DNA from: Coriobacteriaceae bacterium AM113-163
Lineage (GTDB): Bacteria; Actinomycetota; Coriobacteriia; Coriobacteriales; Coriobacteriaceae
Assembly: GCA_027673765.1 (NCBI GenBank)
Contig: JAQDWB010000039.1
Span: 1 to 5,300 of the forward strand
Direction: 5' to 3'
Length of the DNA: 5,300 nt
Both the position numbers and the translations under genes were made by a program. The number at the start of each line of letters is the position of its first letter. Position 1 is the first letter of the stretch. Shown piece after piece: positions 1 to 4,774 of the stretch. Below the pieces are notes generated by a model, which did no database searches, was not told the origin of the DNA, and saw nothing but the letters and a program-made list of their open reading frames with translations.

Positions 1-237
1 TCCGACCGGGCCGCGCGGCAAGGAGATATATTGCCAGACCGCGAAGCCTTGTGGGACGTCAATTCCACTCTTCACAAGTCCTACACAACATATCGCTTTC
101 TATAGGTAATAGAAAGACTAGTGCGGATCTTCCGCACGCATCAGATGATGACCCTTTGGTTCAGGAATATATAGAGATCGGTCACCTGTAAGTGTCTATC
201 TACCCGCGCTTTTAGCAATGTAAACCGCGCTTCAGAT
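1..237. other. Intergenic stretch, no convincing gene
   Basis: This region lies downstream of the rplT terminator and runs to the left edge. No reading frame with a ribosome binding site and recognisable product was found on either strand. A plus-strand frame is open from base 3 to a TAA at 189-191 and could be the tail of a gene starting outside the window, but its translation has no recognisable family character. The DNA is more AT-rich than the flanking genes and holds two small perfect inverted repeats, listed separately. No confident promoter was seen. Confidence 0.5.
96..137. repeat. Two adjacent perfect hairpins
   Basis: CTTTCTAT (96-103) and ATAGAAAG (109-116) form an 8-bp perfect inverted repeat with a 5-nt loop. 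Four bases later GTGCGGA (121-127) and TCCGCAC (131-137) form a 7-bp perfect repeat with a 3-nt loop. Neither is followed by a clear U tract on either strand, so they are poor intrinsic terminators. They may be an operator pair, a structured RNA, or the processed end of a transcript entering from outside. The repeats are visible; the role is unknown. Confidence 0.55.
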
Positions 238-273
238 AAAAAGAGGGAGCGCCGCGCACAACGCGACACTCCC
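238..273 (-). terminator. Rho-independent terminator of infC-rpmI-rplT
   Basis: On the minus strand, starting 21 nt after the rplT stop codon, a 12-bp stem (arms at 262-273 and 245-256, two G-U pairs) closes a 5-nt loop and is followed by TCTTTTT. The stem is GC-rich and complete, a textbook intrinsic terminator. It marks the 3' end of the translation operon. On the plus strand there is no U tract after the hairpin, so it looks unidirectional. Confidence 0.9.
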
Positions 274-294
274 CTAGCGATTCAAGAGAATCTA

Positions 295-654
295 TTAGGC
301 CTCGAGAGCCTTCTTGGCGATGGTAGCCAGCTCGTTGAAGGACTCGATGTCCTCGTAGGCCATCTGAGCCAGGACCTTGCGGTCGAGCTCGATGCCGGCA
401 ACCTTCAGGCCGTGCATGAACTGAGAGTAAGAGATGTCGTTCAGGCGAGCAGCAGCGTTGATACGGGTGATCCAGAGAGAACGGATCTCGCGCTTCTTGT
501 TGCGGCGATCACGATACTGATACTGCAGGGAGTGCTGGACCTGCTCTTTAGCATGCTTGTAAGTACGCGAAGCGGCACCGTAGTAACCCTTCGCACGGTG
601 CATAACGGTACGGCGCTTCTTCTTGGCGGCAACAGCGCGCTTAATACGTGCCAT
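295..654 (-). CDS. rplT: 50S ribosomal protein L20
   Basis: This is a 119-residue basic protein of normal L20 length that binds 23S rRNA and is needed for early 50S assembly. The N-terminal half is a Lys/Arg-rich extension (ARIKRAVAAKKKRR, then GYYGAASRTYKHAKEQV) leading into the conserved YRDRRNKKREIRSLWITRIN segment (about 47-66). The globular C-terminal domain includes the family-typical INAAAR and GIELDRKVLA motifs. ATG at 654 is preceded by GGAG about 10 nt upstream, and the stop is TAA. It is the last gene of infC-rpmI-rplT, 45 nt after rpmI, and is followed by a strong terminator. In Firmicutes and E. coli L20 represses its own operon by binding its mRNA; whether it does so here through the infC leader is unknown. 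Nothing looks damaged. Confidence 0.98.
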   Translation of the reverse strand: MARIKRAVAAKKKRRTVMHRAKGYYGAASRTYKHAKEQVQHSLQYQYRDRRNKKREIRSLWITRINAAARLNDISYSQFMHGLKVAGIELDRKVLAQMAYEDIESFNELATIAKKALEA

Positions 655-699
655 GTTCTATCAACTCCTAGATGGTAAAACGAAAACGGGAACGCGAAC

Positions 700-891
700 T
701 TAGGCGAGACGCGACTTGATGACCTTACGGTCGGCAGCGGCGATCTCGGTCTCCTGACGGAAGCCACGCTTACGCTTGGTGGACTTCTTGCTCAGGATGT
801 GGCTCTTGAAAGCCTTGGCGCGCATAAGCTTGCCGGTACCAGTCTTGCGGAAACGCTTCTTGGTGCCGCTGTGGGACTTCATCTTAGGCAT
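700..891 (-). CDS. rpmI: 50S ribosomal protein L35
   Basis: This is a 63-residue, strongly basic protein, close to the usual 64-66 residues of bacterial L35, a small component of the 50S subunit. It opens with the family signature [20 protein letters not shown] and continues with a Lys/Arg-rich core ([10 protein letters not shown], about 36-45), ending in [11 protein letters not shown] at 891 has the Shine-Dalgarno AAGGAG ending 6 nt upstream. It lies 32 nt after infC and 45 nt before rplT, in the conserved order infC-rpmI-rplT. No internal promoter or terminator is evident in the short gaps, so it is probably co-transcribed with both neighbours. Confidence 0.98.
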   Translation of the reverse strand: MPKMKSHSGTKKRFRKTGTGKLMRAKAFKSHILSKKSTKRKRGFRQETEIAAADRKVIKSRLA

Positions 892-923
892 GAAATACTC
901 CTTAATCGGTTACAGAACACTAG

Positions 924-1478
924 TTACTTGCTATCGCTTGCCGCTTTATCCTCATCGAAGGCGCCCTTAATCGGGGCGAGCAGCATAAGCATGTTACGGC
1001 CTTCCATCTTAGGCTTGGACTCGACCGTAGCGTAAGGCTTGAGATCCTCGGCGAGACGCTCGAGAACGTTAAGACCCTGCTCCGGGTGAGCCATCTCACG
1101 GCCGCGGAACATGATGGTGATCTTAACGCGTGCGCCCTTCTTGAGGAAACGCAGAACGTGGCCCTTCTTGGTCTCGTAGTCGCCAACGTCGATCTTGGGT
1201 CGGAACTTCATTTCCTTGACCTCGACCTTGGACTGGTTCTTACGAGCAGCCTTGGCCTTCATGGCCTGCTGGTACTTGAACTTACCGTAGTCCATGACCT
1301 TGCAGACCGGCGGCTCCGCGTTGGGAGCGATCTCGACCAGGTCGAGACCCTGATCGTCGGCGACGCGCTGGGCATCGCGGATGGCGAACAGGCCGAGCTG
1401 AGAGCCATCGACGCCAATCAAACGACACGAAGATGCAGTGATCTCGTCGTTGATGCGGGTGTCATCAGACTTAGCTAT
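924..1478 (-). CDS. infC: Translation initiation factor IF-3, probable AUA start
   Basis: IF3 binds the 30S subunit, prevents premature joining of 50S, and checks the start codon and initiator tRNA. The N-terminal domain (about 8-75) has DTRINDEI, DLVEIAPNAEPPVCKVMDYGKFKY; a Lys-rich linker follows, and the C-terminal domain (about 85-170) has VKITIMFRGREMAHPE and ends in an Asp/Lys-rich tail. The in-frame ATG at 1493 is a poor start: its G is the first base of the GGAGG that must serve as Shine-Dalgarno (1491-1487), and directly upstream lies a terminator U tract. Eight nucleotides after GGAGG comes AUA (1478-1476), in frame and directly before AKSDDTRINDE, where IF3 proteins usually begin. 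Rare starts such as AUU in E. coli infC are a known self-regulation device. I infer AUA here, giving 184 residues; from the ATG it would be 189. Family identity is certain, the start is inferred. Confidence 0.95.
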   Translation of the reverse strand: MAKSDDTRINDEITASSCRLIGVDGSQLGLFAIRDAQRVADDQGLDLVEIAPNAEPPVCKVMDYGKFKYQQAMKAKAARKNQSKVEVKEMKFRPKIDVGDYETKKGHVLRFLKKGARVKITIMFRGREMAHPEQGLNVLERLAEDLKPYATVESKPKMEGRNMLMLLAPIKGAFDEDKAASDSK

Positions 1479-1483
1479 TTTCC

Positions 1484-1540
1484 CTACCTCCATTCATAAA
1501 AAAATAACCCGGCGCTTCTCAGCAACCAGGTCGTACACAT
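1484..1540 (-). CDS. Possible infC leader peptide overlapping the attenuator
   Basis: ATG at 1540 opens an 18-codon frame (MCTTWLLRSAGLFFYEWR) that ends at TAG (1486-1484), five nucleotides before the proposed infC AUA start. It crosses the whole terminator hairpin and its U tract. GGAGG (1548-1544) lies only 3 nt upstream of the ATG; an overlapping GTG start at 1538, with better 5-nt spacing, would give a 14-codon peptide ending TGA at 1496-1494. Translation of either would keep the terminator from folding. No homologue is recognised, and coding is suggested only by signal placement. It may simply be part of a structured leader. Confidence 0.3.
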   Translation of the reverse strand: MCTTWLLRSAGLFFYEWR

Positions 1541-1653
1541 AGACCTCCTCGATTTGAGGAAGGGAATCTAAGTTGTATGACCAGTCAGCTGCTCATTGGC
1601 GCTAAAAGGTGGGAACCCTCAGGCTCCTCTTTAGGGCATTGCGGGAACAACGC
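1494..1653 (-). promoter_or_regulatory. infC operon leader with competing helices
   Basis: About 160 nt separate the likely transcription start from infC. Besides the terminator, CUUCCUC (1562-1556) pairs with GAGGAGG (1550-1544) over a 5-nt loop, hiding a Shine-Dalgarno-like GGAGG. Alternatively AGGUC (1546-1542) can pair with GACCU (1532-1528), which uses bases of the terminator's left arm. The first helix and the second share bases, so the leader can switch between terminating and reading through. This resembles in logic the L20/infC leaders of Firmicutes, but I could not align it to a known leader family. Confidence 0.55.
1498..1531 (-). terminator. Attenuator terminator immediately before infC
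   Basis: On the minus strand ACCTGG (1531-1526), one bulged U, and TGCT (1524-1521) pair through a GAGA loop with AGCGCCGGGT (1516-1507). This 10-bp stem has two G-U pairs. It is followed by TA and seven uridines (1504-1498). The U tract ends right at the infC translation start region, so any RNA polymerase stopping here makes no IF3. Its position inside the leader of the infC operon points to transcription attenuation, as known for infC leaders in Firmicutes. The regulating signal cannot be read from sequence alone. Confidence 0.8.
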
Positions 1654-1660
1654 CTTGCGA

Positions 1661-1669
1661 ATAATAACA
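1661..1669 (-). promoter_or_regulatory. infC: Extended -10 promoter of the infC operon
   Basis: On the minus strand TGT-TATTAT forms an extended -10 (TGn plus TATTAT, five of six matches to TATAAT). The -35 region at 17-bp spacing (ATGTGA) is weak, as is usual for extended -10 promoters. Transcription would start near 1653, giving the roughly 160-nt leader described. It lies just downstream of the diverged tRNA-type terminator, in the right place for an independent operon promoter. Confidence 0.5.
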
Positions 1670-1695
1670 CGTACAGCACGTTATCACATTACGTA

Positions 1696-1763
1696 CACGA
1701 AAAAGGGGCCTTGACCCCCTTGAACACTCGCTTGTATGTATGGTGCCCGAGGCGAGACTCGAA
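1696..1763 (-). repeat. Diverged copy of tRNA-Leu 3' end plus terminator
   Basis: This 68-bp segment repeats 1879-1947 in the same orientation. It holds the last 23 nt of the tRNA-Leu gene, from TTCGAG of the T-loop through CCA, with no mismatch. It also holds about 45 nt downstream that differ at several positions, including a terminator. There is no D arm, anticodon arm or matching 5' half, so it cannot be a tRNA. The tRNA 3' end is the classic target of tyrosine-recombinase elements, so this looks like an att duplication or an incomplete tandem duplication. Confidence 0.75.
1700..1721 (-). terminator. Terminator in the duplicated tRNA tail
   Basis: On the minus strand AAGGGG pairs with CCCCTT (1721-1716 with 1708-1703), and uridines continue to 1700. 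Loop bases differ from those in the tRNA-proximal copy (1883-1905) while the stem is kept. It would catch transcripts that pass the first tRNA terminator, insulating the infC promoter. Confidence 0.7.
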
Positions 1764-1878
1764 GGGCCTTCGCTTCGCGAAGCTCCAGGCTTCGGGCGCG
1801 TGGCGCCCTCGCCACGCTCCGCTACAAACAGGCCACAGGCCTGTTTGCTTAACGCTTCGCGCGCTCACGCGAGTTCGG
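1764..1878. other. Palindrome-rich spacer between tRNA-tail copies
   Basis: The 115 bp between the two tRNA tails hold no supported gene. They are packed with perfect inverted repeats: AAACAGGCC/GGCCTGTTT (1826-1846, 3-nt loop), GCGTGGCG/CGCCACGC (1798-1817, 4-nt loop), CGAAGC/GCTTCG with a 5-nt loop near 1778-1794, and the 10-bp palindrome CTTCGCGAAG just before it. This looks like a small mobile or REP-like remnant, or a structured RNA between two terminators. I do not recognise the family. Confidence 0.5.
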
Positions 1879-1882
1879 CACG

Positions 1883-1905
1883 AAAAAGGGGGCCGCAACC
1901 CCCTT
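1883..1905 (-). terminator. Terminator of tRNA-Leu
   Basis: On the minus strand AAGGGGG (1905-1899) pairs with CCCCCTT (1892-1886) around a 6-nt loop, followed by further uridines to 1883. It begins about 20 nt after the encoded CCA, the expected place for a single-tRNA transcript to end. Confidence 0.85.
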
Positions 1906-1924
1906 GAACGCTCACTTGCATGTA

Positions 1925-2011
1925 TGGTGCCCGAGGCGAGACTCGAACTCGCACGTTGTTGCCAACGGTGGATTTTGAGTCCACTGCGTCTGCCAATTCC
2001 GCCACTCGGGC
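1925..2011 (-). tRNA. tRNA-Leu (anticodon CAA)
   Basis: This 87-nt class II tRNA gene includes an encoded CCA end. The acceptor stem is GCCCGAG/CTCGGGC with discriminator A. The anticodon stem GTGGA/TCCAC encloses the 7-nt loop CTCAAAA, with anticodon CAA at 1977-1975, reading UUG. A long variable arm (CGTTG-GCAA-CAACG) marks it as Leu rather than a class I tRNA, and the T arm is GCGAG-TTCGAGT-CTCGC. It starts 39 nt after the stop of the transglutaminase-like gene. A TGTGATAAA box in that gap could be an extended -10, or the tRNA may be cut from a longer transcript. Its 3' end is repeated downstream. Confidence 0.97.
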
Positions 2012-2050
2012 ACGCAATGCGTGAGTTAGTTTATCACAGCTTTCTACCGA

Positions 2051-3484
2051 TTAGTCCGAAAATGGAACTTCGAGCATTTCGATGAGTTCGACCGTGCGGA
2101 GCATCTCGCGCCGACGGCATCCGCGACCGTCGACCGAAGCCTCACCCATCTGGTTATCGTAAGGGTCCTCGCGCATGCCGTCGAAAGAGGGTTCAAACTC
2201 TGCCTGGAATCGATTGTTGGCCACCATACGCCACGGGTCGAGATTGCCAAAGTAGTGACGGCGGCGCCACTCCTCCCCCATCCTGCGAGCAGAAGATCCA
2301 AATGACACGTCGGCGTTGAGCCAACCGGTCTGCGGCGTATAGAACTCTGCCCAGTCGTGCGACCCCACCGAATCGGGCGCAACATACAGGCCGCTCTGCC
2401 AACGGGCAGGCACGCCCGCGATACGGCACATGGTGATAAACGTGAGCGCCATAACGCCGCAATCGCCGCGGAGCGAATGCGCGCAGTCATCGGCAATAGA
2501 TCCCAAAAGCAAGTACGGCGGCTGATAGCGATAGTCGATATACTGCGTCAGGTAATCATAGATAGCACGGGCGCGATCGAGCGGATCATCGAGCCCGTCA
2601 ATAACACGCTCCGTCAACTGCCGCAGGTACGGTGTAAACGCAATGTGCGGACGGTCCTCGAAAATATCCTCGGGCAGAGGCGCGTCCATACGCGGGTGAA
2701 CCGGAAGTGTGCCACCGTAGACATCACAATAAGCAGCATTGATGTGATAACGATAGGTCACCGAGAATGAGCGTTCACTCGAAGAAGACCACGAGGCGGT
2801 ACGTGCCGAAGCGTTCGCGGGAGCAACAGCACCCTCCGGCGTCATGTCGAGAATCTCGACCCGAGACTGCTGGCGGCAGGTGGCGGCAACGGGAAGCCAA
2901 GCGCGAACGGTCTCCCCCTCCAGAGCGCCGGGGACAGACACAGACGCTTTAAGCGTAATGACGCGAGCCAATCCGTTTTGCGACTCCATCTCCTTGAGCA
3001 TCTCGTTGCGCAGTGCAATTCCGTCCGTAGGATCGGGACGCATGCCGGGGACCTCTTTGGGATATACGCGAAGCGAATCGAGGAAGTTGTCGAGAACGAA
3101 CAGCTCGCCATCGATAAAGCGCCAGTCAATACGCTTACGGTCAATCAGATCGTCAAACTGCTCCTCGGTAAACTCAGGCCACTCCTCGCGAATCATCGCA
3201 ATAGCTCGATCGCGCGACACCGAAAAATGAAGCGGCGTCTCGAGCATGCGATACCGCTCGGCACGAACGCAGGCAGCAAGCGAGGGATCGGGGTTCTGCT
3301 CCAAAAGGCGATCGCAGGCAGCAACAGCCTGCGTCAAATACCCGGCATCCATAAGACGAAGAATCTCGGGCGGCAGTCCAACATCGAGATGACGAAAGTC
3401 ATCACAGCAAACATCAGCAGAGCAACCAACTGGACCCTCGTCAATAACCTTCCCATCCGAAGGCAGCACATTAATAACAGCCAT
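2051..3484 (-). CDS. Transglutaminase-like domain protein, cytoplasmic
   Basis: This is a 477-residue protein. Near the C-terminus is a transglutaminase-like (papain-fold) core with a complete catalytic triad: Cys342 in GDCGVMAL, His376 in SHDWAEF and Asp392 in LNADVSFG. Such domains act as cysteine proteases, peptidases or amidases, and less often as crosslinkers. Residues about 165-260 look like the beta-rich domain often preceding this core. The N-terminal 160 residues include one TPR-like helix pair (about 38-75) and an EEWPEFTEEQFDDLID segment with no recognised family. There is no signal peptide or membrane helix, so a cytosolic location is likely. ATG at 3484 is chosen because GGAG lies 7 nt upstream; a GTG at 3502 would add six residues and has no ribosome binding site. 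It appears monocistronic between the fba terminator and tRNA-Leu. Its substrate is unknown. Confidence 0.9.
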   Translation of the reverse strand: MAVINVLPSDGKVIDEGPVGCSADVCCDDFRHLDVGLPPEILRLMDAGYLTQAVAACDRLLEQNPDPSLAACVRAERYRMLETPLHFSVSRDRAIAMIREEWPEFTEEQFDDLIDRKRIDWRFIDGELFVLDNFLDSLRVYPKEVPGMRPDPTDGIALRNEMLKEMESQNGLARVITLKASVSVPGALEGETVRAWLPVAATCRQQSRVEILDMTPEGAVAPANASARTASWSSSSERSFSVTYRYHINAAYCDVYGGTLPVHPRMDAPLPEDIFEDRPHIAFTPYLRQLTERVIDGLDDPLDRARAIYDYLTQYIDYRYQPPYLLLGSIADDCAHSLRGDCGVMALTFITMCRIAGVPARWQSGLYVAPDSVGSHDWAEFYTPQTGWLNADVSFGSSARRMGEEWRRRHYFGNLDPWRMVANNRFQAEFEPSFDGMREDPYDNQMGEASVDGRGCRRREMLRTVELIEMLEVPFSD

Positions 3485-3519
3485 ACCAAAACTCCAAGTC
3501 ACTAGAACGCTTGAAGCCC

Positions 3520-3548
3520 ATTGTAGCGAGATAAAAAGAAAGCCCCAA
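3520..3548 (-). promoter_or_regulatory. Promoter of the transglutaminase-like gene
   Basis: On the minus strand TTGGGG (3548-3543) and TACAAT (3525-3520) are separated by 17 bp. The -10 matches TATAAT at five of six positions; the -35 keeps only the TTG. The start would be near 3513, leaving a leader of about 28 nt with GGAG placed properly before the ATG. Confidence 0.5.
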
Positions 3549-3623
3549 CAAGGGAGCCATCAACACCGCTGAACGGTAGTCAAATAAATAATTCAGCCTC
3601 GTAACCCTGCGGCGTTAAACGAA

Positions 3624-3715
3624 GGAAGCCCCGTCCCCCGGAGCTGTTTTCTTGGCGCGACTTCTGGCAAAGCCAGGTGAGCGCAAAGGAAACAGTGTAG
3701 GGGGACGGGGCTTCC
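3624..3715 (-). terminator. Long three-tier hairpin downstream of fba
   Basis: A 92-bp inverted structure begins 20 nt after the fba stop codon. The outer arms GGAAGCCCCGTCCCCC (3624-3639) and its exact complement (3700-3715) give 16 perfect pairs. Inside, 15-nt arms around 3644-3658 and 3681-3695 pair at 13 positions. The centre is CTGGC-AAA-GCCAG (3664-3676). On the minus strand it is followed by TTCGTTT, only a modest U tract. It probably ends or stabilises the fba transcript, but it is far longer than a normal intrinsic terminator and could be a dispersed palindromic repeat. The pairing is certain, the function is inferred. Confidence 0.7.
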
Positions 3716-3735
3716 GGCGGGAAGTTTAGCGACGC

Positions 3736-4602
3736 TTACGCCTTGTTGACGGAGCCAAACTCCTCCATGAGCTCCTTGGTGCGGGCAACGATGTTGTCGC
3801 GACCAGGCTTGAGGAGCTTGCGGGGGTCAAAGCCCTTGCCCTGCTGATCCTTGCCAGCCTCGATGTACTCGCGAACGCCCTTGGCGAAGACGAGCTGCAG
3901 GTCGGTGTTGACGTTGATCTTGGAGATGCCCAGGGAAATGGCCTTCTTGATCTGATCCTCGGGGATGCCGGTGCCACCGTGCAGGACGAGGGGCAGATCG
4001 CCGGTCTGGGCCTTGATCTCGCCCAGACGCTCGAAGGAAAGGCCAGCCCAGTCGGCAGGGTACACGCCGTGGATGTTGCCGATACCGCAGGCGAGGAAGT
4101 CGACGCCCAGGTCAGCGATCTGCTTGCACTCAGCAGGATCAGCGAGCTCGCCGCTGGAGGTCACGCCGTCCTCGGTGCCGCCGATGCCGCCGACCTCGGC
4201 CTCGATGGACATGCCCTTGGAGTGGGCAAGCTCAACGAGCTCCTTGGTGCGGTCGAGGTTAAGCTGGAAGGTCTCCTCGTGAGAGCCGTCATACATGATG
4301 GACGTGAAGCCGGCCTCGATGCACTTGAAGCAGTCCTCGTAAGAACCGTGATCGAGGTGAAGGGCGACGGGAACGGTAACGCCCGTGGCCTCGACGGCAG
4401 CCTTGACCATGTCGGCGCAGACCTTGAAACCGCCCATCCACTTAGCGGCACCAGCGGTGCACTGAAGGATCAGCGGAGACTTGGCCTCCTCGGCGGCCTG
4501 GAGAATAGCCAGGGTCCACTCGAGGTTGTTGGTGTTGAAGGCACCGAGACCGTACTTGCCGGCCTCAGCCTTCTTGAGCATGTCTGCTGCGTTGACGAGC
4601 AT
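3736..4602 (-). CDS. fba: Class II fructose-1,6-bisphosphate aldolase
   Basis: This enzyme reversibly cleaves fructose-1,6-bisphosphate to glyceraldehyde-3-phosphate and dihydroxyacetone phosphate, the central step of glycolysis and gluconeogenesis, in the cytosol. The protein has 288 residues, normal for the zinc-dependent class. Visible landmarks are LHLDHGS (82-87), with catalytic Asp84 and zinc ligand His85; YDGSHEE (104-110); the EVGGIGGTEDGV loop (136-147); GNIHGVYP (175-182), with zinc ligand His178; LHGGTG (207-212), with zinc ligand His208; and the phosphate-binding KINVNTDLQ (228-236). ATG at 4602 is preceded by AGGAGG with 8-nt spacing, a very strong site, so the upstream in-frame start at 4659 is rejected. 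It has its own promoter and a long hairpin after the stop. A related sugar-bisphosphate aldolase (GatY/KbaY type) is less likely but cannot be excluded without alignment. Confidence 0.96.
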   Translation of the reverse strand: MLVNAADMLKKAEAGKYGLGAFNTNNLEWTLAILQAAEEAKSPLILQCTAGAAKWMGGFKVCADMVKAAVEATGVTVPVALHLDHGSYEDCFKCIEAGFTSIMYDGSHEETFQLNLDRTKELVELAHSKGMSIEAEVGGIGGTEDGVTSSGELADPAECKQIADLGVDFLACGIGNIHGVYPADWAGLSFERLGEIKAQTGDLPLVLHGGTGIPEDQIKKAISLGISKINVNTDLQLVFAKGVREYIEAGKDQQGKGFDPRKLLKPGRDNIVARTKELMEEFGSVNKA

Positions 4603-4642
4603 AAAAGAAACCTCCTGTAAGGTTGCTCCGATAACGCCTGAG

Positions 4643-4651
4643 ATTTTACCA
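4643..4651 (-). promoter_or_regulatory. fba: Extended -10 promoter of fba
   Basis: On the minus strand TGG-TAAAAT forms an extended -10, with TAAAAT matching TATAAT at five of six positions. The -35 area at normal spacing (around GTTTAT) is weak. Transcription would begin near 4636, giving a leader of about 34 nt that carries the AGGAGG ribosome binding site. Confidence 0.5.
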
Positions 4652-4736
4652 CGGCGCACCCGGGCATAAACGTTCGTTTGTTCACGAATATGGGTACTTT
4701 AGCGATTTCCTTGATTGGCAACTTCATCCGAACACC

Positions 4737-4774
4737 TCCCATATTCATCCGTACATGTACGGATGAATATGGGA
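4737..4774. repeat. 38-bp perfect palindrome at the IS edge
   Basis: TCCCATATTCATCCGTAC (4737-4754), a central AT, and its exact complement (4757-4774) make an uninterrupted 38-bp palindrome. It sits where composition shifts from host-like to very GC-rich, 52 bp before the transposase ATG. It could be the palindromic target favoured by some IS30-family elements, two element ends abutted with a 2-bp spacer, or an operator. A further copy of GAATATGGG lies at 4686-4694 and of TTCATCCG at 4723-4730. Confidence 0.85.

Noticed and set aside
3..191. Plus-strand frame open from the left edge to TAA at 189-191
   Set aside because: No recognisable motif, no visible start, and AT-rich intergenic composition. 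It may be the tail of an outside gene but cannot be supported.
1479..1493. ATG at 1493 as the infC start
   Set aside because: It lies inside the Shine-Dalgarno needed for initiation and is preceded by a terminator U tract without its own ribosome binding site.
1696..1947. CRISPR-like array from the repeated tRNA tails
   Set aside because: There are only two diverged copies, and both are explained by tRNA 3' end plus terminator.
1609..2085. Long plus-strand frame across the tRNA region
   Set aside because: It is antisense to tRNA-Leu and both terminators, and its internal similarity comes from the DNA repeat, not from a protein.
3532..3558. Weak hairpin GCTCCC/GGGGC followed by TTTCTTTTT on the minus strand
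   Set aside because: Only about five pairs with a bulge, and it overlaps the proposed -35 of the transglutaminase-like gene. It could be a backup terminator for fba but is too weak to list.
4603..4659. Upstream in-frame start for fba at 4659
   Set aside because: It would translate through the AGGAGG that sits 8 nt before ATG 4602, and the extra 19 residues are not aldolase-like.
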